Shown: positions 1-8,191 of the stretch, piece after piece
How positions within the stretch are numbered: position 1 is the stretch's first letter
Layout: each line of letters begins with the position of its first letter
Origin: CF-46 sp963760735
GTDB lineage: Bacteria; Chloroflexota; Limnocylindria; Limnocylindrales; CSP1-4
Direction of reading: 5' to 3'
DNA length: 64,000 bases
Assembly (NCBI GenBank): GCA_963760735.1
Contig: CAVXEB010000004.1
Span: forward strand, 1,178,001 to 1,242,000
The notes under the pieces: generated by a model
The model's input: only the letters and a program-made list of their open reading frames with translations
The model's database searches: none
Told to the model about the DNA's origin: nothing
Made by a program: the position numbers and the translations under genes

Positions 1-972
1 ACGAAGCTCGTGCCCGGCCGGGTCATCTACACCCCGTGGTGCGACGAGCACGGCAAGGTGATCGACGACGGGACGGTCCATGCCCTCGACGACGGCTCGT
101 TCCGCTGGACCGCGGCGGACCCGCAGCTCCGCTGGCTCCGGATGAACGCGAGCGGGCTCGACGTGACGGTCGACGACGTGACCGAGCAGACGGCCGCGGT
201 CGCGCTCCAGGGTCCGCAGTCCCGGGCGGTGCTGGAGGGGGCGACCGGCCAGTCGTTCGCGGATCTCGGCTACTTCCGGCGGCGGACCGCGACGGTCGGC
301 GCCGGCCGGAAGAAGGTCGCCATCGACGTCTCGCGGACCGGCTACACCGGCGATCTGGGCTACGAGCTGTGGGTCGACGCGGGGCAGGCCGTCGCACTGT
401 GGGACGCGCTCTGGGCGGCCGGCCAGGACCACGCGATCCGGCCCGCCGGGATGCTCGCCCTCGACGTCGTCCGGCTCGAAGCCGGGCTGATCCTGCTCGA
501 GGTCGACTACACGTCCGCCCGCCACGCGATGAACCCGGAGCAGAACTACAGCCCGGACGAGATCGGCCTCGGGCGGCTGGTCGCCTTCGACAAGGCCGAC
601 TTCGTGGGCCGGCTGGCACTGGAGCGCGAGCGGGATGCGGGCGGCCCTGCGCGTCGCCTCGTCGGCCTCCAGCTCGACTGGTACGGGATCGAGGGCCTGT
701 TCAGCGCCCAGGGCCTGCCGCCTGCGATCTCGCCGGCGGTCGACCGATCGCCGCGCCCCGTGTTCGTCGGCGGCCGCCAGGTCGGCCGGGCGACCTCGGT
801 CGGCTGGAGCCCGATCCTGAAGCAGGCGGTCGCCCTGGCATCGGTGCCGCCGGCCCACGAGCCCGTCGGCTCGAAGGTCGACGTCGAGTGGTCGGTCGAG
901 GGCCGCCGCGGCCGCGTCGGCGCGGTGGTCGTACCCCTGCCCTTCCTCGACCTGGAGCGCAAGCGCGCATAG
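1..972 (+). CDS. Aminomethyltransferase (GcvT/YgfZ-like) family protein, 5' partial
   Basis: The frame is open from the first base of the window to the TAG at 970-972, so the start lies upstream and 323 C-terminal codons are visible. The folate-binding GcvT fold is recognisable from the segments VALQGPQSR, SRTGYTGDLGYELWV and RPAGMLALDVVRLEAGL, followed by a C-terminal barrel-like region (VGLQLDWYGIEG ... GRATSVGWSP). Relatives transfer a one-carbon unit between a methylamine substrate and tetrahydrofolate. No glycine-cleavage partners (gcvH, gcvP) are visible here, so this may be a demethylase-type paralogue rather than true GcvT. The substrate cannot be told from the sequence. Confidence 0.8.
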   Translation, partial: TKLVPGRVIYTPWCDEHGKVIDDGTVHALDDGSFRWTAADPQLRWLRMNASGLDVTVDDVTEQTAAVALQGPQSRAVLEGATGQSFADLGYFRRRTATVGAGRKKVAIDVSRTGYTGDLGYELWVDAGQAVALWDALWAAGQDHAIRPAGMLALDVVRLEAGLILLEVDYTSARHAMNPEQNYSPDEIGLGRLVAFDKADFVGRLALERERDAGGPARRLVGLQLDWYGIEGLFSAQGLPPAISPAVDRSPRPVFVGGRQVGRATSVGWSPILKQAVALASVPPAHEPVGSKVDVEWSVEGRRGRVGAVVVPLPFLDLERKRA

Positions 973-1073
973 CGCCGACCCGCAGGGCGCGCTTCTTGAA
1001 TTAGCGAATCCTTGTGTTAGAGTGCCTTGATCGCCTCCCATTCGGAGCTGGCACCAGGATCGAGGACGGTCGA

Positions 1074-1511
1074 ATGAGCGAGAAGAGCCTGTACGAGCGG
1101 CTCGGTGGCGTGTTCGCCATCGCCGCTGTGGTCGACCACTTCAGCGATGCGGTCGTCAAGAACGCCATCGCGGGGCAGGGTTCCGACAACCCGGAGCTTC
1201 GCGAGTGGCACACCCAGAAGCTGGCACGGCTGCCGGGTTTGAAGTTCATGCGGACCCTGTGGGTCTGCAACGTGGCGGGCGGCCCGTTCGAATACGTCGG
1301 GACCAGGCCGGGCCACGAACCGCTCAGCCTCGAGGCGGCCCATCGCGAGCTCGAGATCACGTCGGAGGAGTTCGATGCCGTGGCGGGCGAGCTGTCGCGA
1401 TCGCTCGACGTCTTCGGGGTGCCGGAGCTCGAGAAGAGCCAGGTGCTCGCCGCGTTCGCGGCGCACAAGGGCGAGGTGATCGAGGGATCCCTCGCCAACG
1501 CAGCCCGATAA
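1074..1511 (+). CDS. Group I truncated haemoglobin
   Basis: A 145-residue protein starting at ATG 1074, with a GAGGACGG ribosome-binding site a few bases upstream. The frame stays open further 5' but without a comparable site. It opens with the truncated-globin signature LYERLGGVFAIAAVVDHF, and the expected proximal haem histidine is in AAHRELEITSEEFDAV. The family binds haem and handles O2 or NO in the cytoplasm; the exact role here is unknown. The central residues around WHTQKLARLPGL are somewhat longer than in compact group I proteins. It follows the GcvT-like gene by about 100 nt and appears to be transcribed alone. Confidence 0.8.
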   Translation: MSEKSLYERLGGVFAIAAVVDHFSDAVVKNAIAGQGSDNPELREWHTQKLARLPGLKFMRTLWVCNVAGGPFEYVGTRPGHEPLSLEAAHRELEITSEEFDAVAGELSRSLDVFGVPELEKSQVLAAFAAHKGEVIEGSLANAAR

Positions 1512-1596
1512 GGCCGCTCAGCCCCGCCCCATGGGCCTGACATCCGGGGCGCCGAGCGAGGGCGGCCCGCTGGCCTGCCTGCCCAGGAAACGGCGA

Positions 1597-1824
1597 TCAG
1601 GCCCGGTGACGCTCGAGGAACCGCTTGCGGGCCGCCGCGAGGCGGTGCGCCTGTGCCGAAGGCGACATTGAAGGGCCGTGGGCGGGTCGCTCGCGGCCCC
1701 GGAGCCGGGCACCCACGGCAGCGGCCACCGCCGCATGGCGAACTTCGGCCTGGACGTCGGTTCCGCCAGCCGCCCTCGCGCGAGCCCGGAACCTCGCGAT
1801 CCGGGCTGACAGATCGGTCTTCAT
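1597..1824 (-). CDS. Small basic hypothetical protein (75 aa)
   Basis: ATG at 1824 lies 10 nt after the stop of the Tat-exported repeat protein and is preceded by AGAGG at suitable distance, so it looks translated from the same transcript. The product is rich in Ala and Arg (ARIARFRARARAAGG near the N-terminus, AARKRFLERHRA at the C-terminus), with no signal peptide, membrane segment or Cys. I do not recognise a family. The compositional bias of this GC-rich genome means a spurious frame is possible; the ribosome-binding site and spacing are the main support. Confidence 0.45.
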   Translation of the reverse strand: MKTDLSARIARFRARARAAGGTDVQAEVRHAAVAAAVGARLRGRERPAHGPSMSPSAQAHRLAAARKRFLERHRA

Positions 1825-1834
1825 CGTGGAGCCT

Positions 1835-2761
1835 CTAGTTCACGACGACGTAGCCGACGTACGCCGTCTTGCCCGGTGCCTTCGACAGGTAGATCGTGAA
1901 CTTGTTCGTGCTGGGCACCACCGCCCGGACGTAGCAGCCGCTGACGTTCGTCTGGAGCGTCGCGACCACGTACGACGAGGTCGTCACGCCGGTCATCGAG
2001 ACCGCCTTCGATGTCGCGCTCGAGCTGACCGCCACCCGACCACTTCGACTCAGCCTGAGCTTGCCGCTCACGAACAGGGCGTACTGCGTCGTGGAGTTCG
2101 CCGCGGACGCGTACACACCGTACGTCGACCCGGCAAACGCGTGACCGCGCACGCCGGTGGACCCTCCGGCCCCGGCGTAGCCGACGACGCCAGTCCCGGG
2201 TGCCGGGAACGGGGCCGCCTCGTCGCTGGCGAGGTCACCGGAGAAGCCGTAGACGCCGCTTCCGGACGAGTCGCTCGCCTGGCCGATCGCGCCGACCGAG
2301 CCGACGCCGAGGACGCCGAAGTCGCCGGTCCCGACGAGGCCGATGCCCTGGAACGTGTCGCCCCAGACGCCGGCCGAGGTCGCATCGTCGTCGCTGAAGC
2401 CGTAGACGCCGACCGAATCGAGGTTGAGGTTCGCGTCGAGCGCCCCTTCGCCGCCCGTCAGGCCGACGACGCCCGTGGAGCGGCCTGAGCCCGGGGCGTC
2501 GCTCACGCCGAGGACGCCGATGCCGGTCGCGCTGTCGCCTTCCAGGGCCGTGCCGGTGATGCCGTCCGTGACGGCCTCGTTGCTCAGGACCGCAGTCGGC
2601 GCGCCGGCCGTGGTGTCCTGCCCGGCAACGACGTTGTCGCCCGTCGCGGCGGAGACCGGCGCGGCCCGGCCGATCGCGGTGGCGATCAGCGCGCCGGCGC
2701 CGCCCAGGGCTCCGGCGAGAATGGCGCGACGGGAGCGGGGCGCGGTGGTGTCGATGGCCAC
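1835..2761 (-). CDS. Tat-exported glycine-rich repeat surface protein
   Basis: 308 residues from GTG 2761, chosen because a perfect GGGAGG site sits 8 nt upstream; an ATG 48 nt further up has no such site. The N-terminus (RSRRAILAGALGGAGAL) is a twin-arginine signal followed by a hydrophobic run. The mature part is a degenerate series of short Gly/Val units such as GIGVLGV, GVYGFS, GIGLVG, GVLGVG, GTGVVGYAG and GVYASA, consistent with a beta-helix or fibre-like surface protein. The last ~75 residues are non-repetitive beta-rich sequence ending KTAYVGYVVVN. Such repeats occur in secreted proteins of Chloroflexota and Actinomycetota and in tail-fibre-like proteins. The function is unknown. Confidence 0.7.
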   Translation of the reverse strand: MAIDTTAPRSRRAILAGALGGAGALIATAIGRAAPVSAATGDNVVAGQDTTAGAPTAVLSNEAVTDGITGTALEGDSATGIGVLGVSDAPGSGRSTGVVGLTGGEGALDANLNLDSVGVYGFSDDDATSAGVWGDTFQGIGLVGTGDFGVLGVGSVGAIGQASDSSGSGVYGFSGDLASDEAAPFPAPGTGVVGYAGAGGSTGVRGHAFAGSTYGVYASAANSTTQYALFVSGKLRLSRSGRVAVSSSATSKAVSMTGVTTSSYVVATLQTNVSGCYVRAVVPSTNKFTIYLSKAPGKTAYVGYVVVN

Positions 2762-2902
2762 GAACAGGACCTCCCTCAAGGACGTGGGCGATGGCCCCCT
2801 CGCCGGCAAGATCCGAGTCGGTCCCCGGCGGTCGCATCATCGGCGATGGCGGCGGCGATCACAACCTGCGCTGGACGGACATTCGTCCCATCGAGAACGC
2901 CA

Positions 2903-3202
2903 TCAGTCGCGGCCGCGCAACAGCGACACGCGGAAGGGCCGCAGCTCGCCGCGGGCGAAGCCGCCGGCGATCACCGGGTCCTCCTCCATGATCCGTCGCG
3001 CGGTCGCCTCGTCGGGCGCCTCGAAGATCGTGATGCCAGTGTTCGTCGAGCCCAGCGTCGGGCCGACGAGGATGATCGTCCCCTCGGCCAGTAGCCGCTC
3101 GAAGCGCTCGAAGTGGATGCCCCAGACGGCCTTCTCCTCGTCGGTCATCGTCGCCGCGAAGTCGTCCCGCAGCGGATGGATGAAATAGATCCACTCGGCC
3201 AT
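2903..3202 (-). CDS. YciI family protein
   Basis: 99 residues starting at ATG 3202, two bases after the stop of the upstream aminotransferase, so probably translationally coupled to it. The sequence (IYFIHPLRDDFAATMTDEE, HFERFERLLAEGTIILVGP, then FEAPDEATARRIMEEDPVI) matches the ferredoxin-like YciI fold with its characteristic GP turn and the EDP motif. YciI proteins are small cytoplasmic dimers of poorly defined enzymatic function. The frame continues upstream into the aminotransferase gene but that extension has no family similarity. Confidence 0.8.
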   Translation of the reverse strand: MAEWIYFIHPLRDDFAATMTDEEKAVWGIHFERFERLLAEGTIILVGPTLGSTNTGITIFEAPDEATARRIMEEDPVIAGGFARGELRPFRVSLLRGRD

Positions 3203-3204
3203 CG

Positions 3205-4338
3205 TCAGGTGACGACCTCCGGGGGATGTGCCGCGAGAAACCGCTCGAGACCGGCCAGGGCGACCGGCAGGTCCTCGCGGCCGAAGCCGATCCGGACGTG
3301 GTTGCCGTCGTGGCCGATCACGCTGCCCGGCAGGAGCAGGACGCCCTCCGTCTCGACGAGCAGGGCCGCGAACGACTCCGAGGGCTCGTCGTCGAGGAGC
3401 CTCGCGAAGCCGATCGAGCCGCCGCGCGGCCGGACCCACGACCAGCGGTCAGCGTGCTCGTCGAAGAAACGGTCCAGCAAGGGCAGGTTCGTCCCGACGA
3501 TCCGACGCGAGCGCTCGAGGACCTGGTCACGCGCCCGGAGCCCGATCAGCGCGAGGATCTCGGACGGGGCCGAGGAGCAGATCGTCGTGTAGTCCTTGAA
3601 CGCGGCGCAGCGAGCGAGGAGCTCGCGATCGCGGGTCGCCAGCCAGCCAATCCGCAATCCGGCCATCGCGAACGACTTCGACATGACGCCGAGGGAGACG
3701 CCGCGGTCGAGGGCGTCGGCTCCCGCGACGAGGCGGTCGCCATCCTCGAACTCGAGGAAGCGGTAAACCTCGTCGGCAAGGAGATGGATCCCGCGGTCGG
3801 CCAGCTCGCCCGTGAGCCGCTCCCACGCTGCGTGCGTCGGCAGCATGCCCGTCGGGTTGTGCGGCGCGTTGACGACGACGAGCCTCGTGTCCGGGCGCAG
3901 CGACGCGATCAACCGCTCGGGATCGAGCGCCCAGCCGTCCACCTCGTGCAGGACGTGGAGGGTGACGTCGGCACCGCTCGCCCGCCCGACCTCGTACAGG
4001 CTCTGGTAGCCGGGCCACGTGACGACGGCGTGATCGCCGGGACCGAGGAGGACGGTCGAGAGGCAGAAGATCGCCTCCTCCGCACCGGCGAAGACCAGGA
4101 CATCGTCGGCATCGATCGAGTCGTAGAGCGTGGCGATCTCGGCGCGGAGCAGCGGGTGCCCGGGCGCCTCCGAGTAGCCGAGACGGAGGTTCGCCCAGAG
4201 GTCGGTCGTCTCGTCGTCGGCGAGGGCGAGCAGCTCGGCCATCGGCCAGCCCTCGACGTCGGACGCGCACAGGAGATGGCGGACTGCGAACTCCCAGCGG
4301 GCGAAGAACCGTTCCAGGGCGAAGTCGGCGATGCGCAC
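3205..4338 (-). CDS. Pyridoxal-phosphate aminotransferase, class I/II fold
   Basis: About 377 residues. The PLP-enzyme signatures are clear: NAPHNPTG (substrate/cofactor loop), DEVYR (Asp contacting the pyridine nitrogen) and SKSFAMAGLRIGWL with the Schiff-base lysine. GTG 4338 gives the start VRIADFALERFF and has GGGGGAT upstream; GTG 4356 is an in-frame alternative adding six residues. It begins about 38 nt after the end of cobT. The location suggested CobD (threonine-phosphate decarboxylase), but I see no specific CobD feature, so amino-acid aminotransferase is the safer call. The substrate is unknown. Confidence 0.8.
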   Translation of the reverse strand: MRIADFALERFFARWEFAVRHLLCASDVEGWPMAELLALADDETTDLWANLRLGYSEAPGHPLLRAEIATLYDSIDADDVLVFAGAEEAIFCLSTVLLGPGDHAVVTWPGYQSLYEVGRASGADVTLHVLHEVDGWALDPERLIASLRPDTRLVVVNAPHNPTGMLPTHAAWERLTGELADRGIHLLADEVYRFLEFEDGDRLVAGADALDRGVSLGVMSKSFAMAGLRIGWLATRDRELLARCAAFKDYTTICSSAPSEILALIGLRARDQVLERSRRIVGTNLPLLDRFFDEHADRWSWVRPRGGSIGFARLLDDEPSESFAALLVETEGVLLLPGSVIGHDGNHVRIGFGREDLPVALAGLERFLAAHPPEVVT

Positions 4339-4376
4339 GGTCCGATGATCCCCCACTCAGGCCCGGCGAGCGATCC

Positions 4377-5486
4377 TCAGTCGCGGTCCGCGACCCCGGC
4401 GTCGTCGAACGTCGCCATCTCGCCGAGGATCCGGAGCGACGCGCCGATGACCGGGATCGCGAGTGCGGCCCCGCTCCCCTCCCCGAGCCGGAGCCCGAGG
4501 TCGAGAACCGGCGCGAGGCCGAGCGTGTCGAGGACGATCCGGTGGCCCGGCTCCGCGGATCGATGGCTCGCGATCAGGCGGGGCGGGAGGTCCGGCGCGA
4601 GCCGTGCCGCCACGAGGGCCGCGGCGCCGGTGATGAACCCGTCGAGCACGACCGGCACATGTCGCCCCGCCGCCTCCAGGATGGCCCCGACGAGCGCAGC
4701 GATCTCCAGCCCGCCGACCGCCGCGAGGACCTCGAGGGGCCGATCCTTGTCCGGGGAGTGCCGGGCGAGGGCTGCGTCGATGATCGCGGCCTTGTGGCGC
4801 ACGCCGGCGTCGTCGAGCCCGGTGCCGCGACCCGTGACATCCGCCGGCGGCTGACCGGTGACCGCCGCGACGATCGCGCTCGATGCCGTCGTGTTGCCGA
4901 TGCCCATCTCGCCGACGCCGAGCAGGTCGCAGCCGTCGAGGATCAGATCGGCCGCGACTGCCCGACCAACGTCGATGGCGGCCCGCGTCTCATCGAGCGT
5001 CATCGCGGGCTCGCTCGAGAAGTCGCGCGTCCCGGACGCGATCCGCGCCGCGACGAACCGCGACGATCCGTCGATCGCCCGGTCCGCGACCGGGATCGGG
5101 TCTCCGGCGACTCCGACGTCCACGACGACCAGGTCGGCGCCGGCGGCCCGGCTCAGGACGTTGATCGCGGCGCCGCCCGCTCGAAAGTTGGCGACCATCT
5201 GCCGGGTGACCTCGGACGGATACGGCGAGATCCCCTGGCGGGTGATCCCGTGGTCGCCGGCGACGATGACGATCGCCGGGTGCCGGATCGAGGTGACGGG
5301 CTCCCCCCGGATGCCCGCCACCTCGATGGCCAGCGTCTCGAGCCGCCCGAGACTCCCCGGCGGCTTCGTCAATCGGTCGAGGCGGCGGGCCGTCTCGACC
5401 ATCGCGCCCGCGTCGAGCGGCCCGATCGCCGCAACGAGCGCGTCGAGCGTCTCGAGCGGGGCCGGCGTCGCCTGCCCGCCCCTCAC
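4377..5486 (-). CDS. cobT: Nicotinate-nucleotide-dimethylbenzimidazole phosphoribosyltransferase
   Basis: 369 residues from GTG 5486, whose GTGA overlaps the stop of the upstream phosphatase. CobT activates the lower ligand of cobalamin by moving phosphoribose from NaMN to dimethylbenzimidazole, giving alpha-ribazole phosphate. Diagnostic stretches are RLDRLTKPPGSLGRLE near the N-terminus, AGDHGITRQGISPYP, the glycine-rich VGEMGIGNTTASSAIVA and VLDGFITGAAAL. The length agrees with the family (about 350). It is the last unmistakable corrinoid gene of the riboswitch-led operon and works with CobU, CobS and the adjoining phosphatase in nucleotide-loop assembly. Confidence 0.93.
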   Translation of the reverse strand: MRGGQATPAPLETLDALVAAIGPLDAGAMVETARRLDRLTKPPGSLGRLETLAIEVAGIRGEPVTSIRHPAIVIVAGDHGITRQGISPYPSEVTRQMVANFRAGGAAINVLSRAAGADLVVVDVGVAGDPIPVADRAIDGSSRFVAARIASGTRDFSSEPAMTLDETRAAIDVGRAVAADLILDGCDLLGVGEMGIGNTTASSAIVAAVTGQPPADVTGRGTGLDDAGVRHKAAIIDAALARHSPDKDRPLEVLAAVGGLEIAALVGAILEAAGRHVPVVLDGFITGAAALVAARLAPDLPPRLIASHRSAEPGHRIVLDTLGLAPVLDLGLRLGEGSGAALAIPVIGASLRILGEMATFDDAGVADRD

Positions 5487-6091
5487 GTCGCGGCCCACGA
5501 CCGTCCGCGCGCCGACAGGTGGAGGACGCCGCCCGGGCGAAGCGGCGCCGTCGGCCGATCCGGTGTCGGCGACAGGAGGGTCCCGGCCTCCGGTTCGACG
5601 AGGACGGCGAGCAGCGCGTGCAGGAAGGCGCCATGGGAGACAACGACGACGGAGCGTCCGGCCGCGGCGGCCCGGATCCGCTCGGCGGCCTCGCGGGCCC
5701 GGCCGGCGACCTCGATCGACGTCTCGCCCCCGGGCCAGTCGACCGGGTCGCCCCGGCCGATCGCGTCGGCGACGCGCGGTTCGCGGGCCGAGAGCTCCCC
5801 CCAGGTGAGGCCCTCGGCCCGCCCGACGTCCACTTCGACAAGCTCGTCGGCGATGGCCAGGTCGAGATGGGCGGCCGTGGCGATGGCCCGCGCGGTGGAC
5901 CGGGCCCGGCGCGCCGGGCTCGAGCGGACGCTCGCGTCCGGTGGCAGCTCCCCGGCGAGGCGCTCCGCCACGGCCCGCGCGACGGCATGCCCGTGGTGGG
6001 TCAGCGGCGGATCCGCGCGGCCGCACCACCGGCGGCCGGTCCAGGTCGTCGGCGCGTGGCGGACGAGCCAGATGTCGTGTCTGCCGGTCAT
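5483..6091 (-). CDS. cobC: Histidine phosphatase family protein, probable alpha-ribazole phosphatase
   Basis: 202 residues from ATG 6091 (ATGA overlap with cobU). The phosphoglycerate-mutase-like core is visible: WLVRHAPTTW with the phospho-accepting His, the SSPARRARSTARAIA segment, and VVVVSHGAFLHALL with the second catalytic His. CobC removes the 5'-phosphate from alpha-ribazole phosphate or adenosylcobalamin phosphate in nucleotide-loop assembly. The superfamily is broad; assignment to CobC rests on its position between cobU and cobT, with overlaps on both sides, rather than on residues unique to CobC. Confidence 0.8.
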   Translation of the reverse strand: MTGRHDIWLVRHAPTTWTGRRWCGRADPPLTHHGHAVARAVAERLAGELPPDASVRSSPARRARSTARAIATAAHLDLAIADELVEVDVGRAEGLTWGELSAREPRVADAIGRGDPVDWPGGETSIEVAGRAREAAERIRAAAAGRSVVVVSHGAFLHALLAVLVEPEAGTLLSPTPDRPTAPLRPGGVLHLSARGRSWAAT

Positions 6092-6633
6092 CGCGCCGCT
6101 TCCTGATCGAGGCGGAGCGGGCGGCCCGCGATCATGAACCACGCCTCGTCCGCGTCGGCAACGAGCCGCTGATGGGCGATCCCCATCAGGTCGACGAAGG
6201 CACGGCCGAGCGGGTCCATCGGCACGACGCCCAGGCCGATCTCGTCGCTGACGACGACGGCCGGCCCGTCGTGCGCCGCAAGGACCGTTCGGAGATCGTC
6301 GATCGGTCCGTCGACGACTGCGATCGGATCGGGGGATGCCTCGTCGAGCAGGAGGCTCGCCCAGAGCGTCAGGCCGTCGATCAGGATCGTCGTGCCGCCG
6401 GGGATCCCGTCGATCGCCGCCACGACGTCCCGGCCGGGCTCGAGCGTCGTCCAACCGGCCGGCCGGTCGCGTCGGTGGAGCGCGATCCGGGCATCAAGCT
6501 CCGGGTCGCCCGGGAGCGCGGTCGCGACGTAGGCCACGGGCCCGCCGGCCGCCAGGGCCGTAGCTCGGTCGCGCCCGAACCGGCTCTTGCCACTGCGTGT
6601 CCCGCCGAGGATCACCACCAACGGCCGGCTCAT
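6088..6633 (-). CDS. cobU: Adenosylcobinamide kinase / adenosylcobinamide-phosphate guanylyltransferase
   Basis: 181 residues from ATG 6633 (ATGA overlap with cobS). The start carries the P-loop ILGGTRSGKSRFG; RIALHRRDRPAGWTTLE holds the His region that becomes guanylylated; VVSDEIGLGVVPMDPLGRAF is a CobU signature. The bifunctional enzyme phosphorylates adenosylcobinamide and attaches GMP, giving AdoCbi-GDP, the substrate of CobS. Its length matches the family. The gene is sandwiched between cobS and the phosphatase with overlaps at both ends. Confidence 0.93.
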   Translation of the reverse strand: MSRPLVVILGGTRSGKSRFGRDRATALAAGGPVAYVATALPGDPELDARIALHRRDRPAGWTTLEPGRDVVAAIDGIPGGTTILIDGLTLWASLLLDEASPDPIAVVDGPIDDLRTVLAAHDGPAVVVSDEIGLGVVPMDPLGRAFVDLMGIAHQRLVADADEAWFMIAGRPLRLDQEAAR

Positions 6634-7415
6634 GCGAGCACGACCGCGGCCAGGAGGATCGCCGCCACCGTCGTCTCGATGATCGCCCCGTAGCCGTCGC
6701 CGTCGAGCTGGCGCCGGAGCCCGACCAGCCAACCGGCCACGAGCGTTCCTCCGACGGTGCCGGCCATCACGGCCAGGCCCACCCACGGGCCCGAGAGCTC
6801 GACGAGGAGCAGGGTCACCACGATCGCCGTCGCGACGGCGACGCCTGCCGCGACGGGTGACGTCCGGTCGGCGAACCATGAGCCGAGCCCCTCCATCGGC
6901 CGGAGCCGCCGGCCGACGACGACTGCCCACACCGGCGCCGCGGCCCGCGAGACGACGACCGCCGCAATGAGCGCTGTCGCCGCGAGCCACGTCCCGCCGG
7001 CCGCGAGCTCGGCGAGCGCTGCCGCGTCGATCCCCAGCACCACGACGATCGCGACGACCCCGGCCGTCCCGGCGCGGGGATCCGTGCGGGCGCGCTCGGC
7101 CGCGCCGGACGGGGCCGCGACGGCGTCGAACGTGTCCGAGAGGCCGTCGAGATGCAGTCCGCCGTCGAGCACCGCGAGGATGGCAACGGCCGCGATCGCC
7201 GCCGGCAGGGGATGGGCGACGCCGGCGACCAGCAGCGGCAGCGCGGCGATCGCGCCCAGGAGCGCTCCGACGAGCCCGAATGCGGCTGCGCCGGTGCGCT
7301 CGGGGGCGCCGACGCGGCCCACCGGGACGCGCGTCAGGAACGACACCGCTGCGAGCAGCTCGGCGAACGGACCGCCGCGGGCGGCTGGCACCGGCTGAAC
7401 CACGGCGTCCGTCAT
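6630..7415 (-). CDS. cobS: Adenosylcobinamide-GDP ribazoletransferase (cobalamin synthase)
   Basis: 261 residues from ATG 7415, which forms an ATGA overlap with the preceding ATPase gene; an ATG 27 nt upstream is less likely. CobS is the integral membrane enzyme joining alpha-ribazole (phosphate) to AdoCbi-GDP. Visible family features are FLTRVPVG near the N-terminus, the metal-binding DGGLHLDGLSDTFDA, and near the C-terminus RRQLDGDGYGAIIETT. Several Ala/Val-rich membrane segments fill the rest. It completes the visible nucleotide-loop pathway CobU-CobT-CobC-CobS. Confidence 0.93.
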   Translation of the reverse strand: MTDAVVQPVPAARGGPFAELLAAVSFLTRVPVGRVGAPERTGAAAFGLVGALLGAIAALPLLVAGVAHPLPAAIAAVAILAVLDGGLHLDGLSDTFDAVAAPSGAAERARTDPRAGTAGVVAIVVVLGIDAAALAELAAGGTWLAATALIAAVVVSRAAAPVWAVVVGRRLRPMEGLGSWFADRTSPVAAGVAVATAIVVTLLLVELSGPWVGLAVMAGTVGGTLVAGWLVGLRRQLDGDGYGAIIETTVAAILLAAVVLA

Positions 7416-8191
7416 CGGACGGCGCTCGGTCGCGGGGACCACGGCCCGTCCGGGAGCAGCGCCGGATCGACGCCGAACACGTCGCGGATCAAGGGTTCGT
7501 CGAGGGCGGTCTCCGGGGCAGCGTCCGCCACGACCCGGCCGTCGGCGACGACCACGATCCGCGGGATCCGGCGCGCGGCGAGGTGCAGGTCGTGGAGGAC
7601 GGTGACGATCGTCCGGCCGTCGCGTCGATTGAGGTCGGCGAGCAGGTCCATGACGTCGAACTGGTGGCGGATGTCGAGGTGGACCGTCGGCTCGTCGAGC
7701 ATGACGATCGGCGCGGCCTGGGCGATCGCGACGGCGAGCAGGACGAGCTGGCGTTCGCCGAGGGACAGCTCCCGCACGTCGCGACCGACGAGCCGGCCCA
7801 GGCCGACCCGCTCGATCGCCGCCGCGACCGCCGCCCGGTCCGCCGGCCGGAGACCGCGGAACCGGTCCTCGTACGGCAACCGGCCCAGGGCGACCACGGC
7901 CTCCACGGTCGCCGAGAACGGCAGGCTCGACGGCTGAGGGACGACGGCGATCCGGCGGGCGACGTCGTCGCGGTCCATCGCGGCAAGCGGCCGGCCCGCA
8001 ACGGTGATGTCACCCGAGGACGGTGCGAGCAACCCGGTCATCAGCCGGAGCAGCGTGGACTTTCCTGCCCCGTTCGGTCCGACGATCGCGACCCACTCGC
8101 CGGCGCCGATCTCGAGGTCGACGTCGCGCAACGCGATCCGCGGACCGTAGGCAGCGGACACCCCGTGGAGGGCGAGGATCGGATCGTTCAC
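7412..8191 (-). CDS. btuD: Cobalamin/iron-siderophore ABC transporter ATP-binding protein
   Basis: 259 residues from GTG 8191 (GTGA overlap with the permease gene). Walker A is GPNGAGKSTLL, the signature motif is the slightly unusual LSLGERQ, Walker B is IVMLDEPTVHLD and the switch His is in TVLHDLHLA. The sequence belongs to the FecCD/BtuCD ATPase group. It energises uptake through the adjacent permease. The riboswitch and the downstream cob genes point to corrinoids as substrate rather than iron chelates. Confidence 0.88.
   Translation of the reverse strand: MNDPILALHGVSAAYGPRIALRDVDLEIGAGEWVAIVGPNGAGKSTLLRLMTGLLAPSSGDITVAGRPLAAMDRDDVARRIAVVPQPSSLPFSATVEAVVALGRLPYEDRFRGLRPADRAAVAAAIERVGLGRLVGRDVRELSLGERQLVLLAVAIAQAAPIVMLDEPTVHLDIRHQFDVMDLLADLNRRDGRTIVTVLHDLHLAARRIPRIVVVADGRVVADAAPETALDEPLIRDVFGVDPALLPDGPWSPRPSAVR

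Noticed and set aside
3205..4338. The aminotransferase as CobD (threonine-phosphate decarboxylase)
   Set aside because: Position after cobT invites this, but I could find no CobD-specific feature; the sequence reads as a general class I/II aminotransferase.
4542..6137. Long plus-strand frame opposite cobT and the phosphatase
   Set aside because: Low-complexity Arg/Ala/Asp translation with no family similarity, while the minus strand encodes clear CobT and CobC with overlaps to their neighbours.
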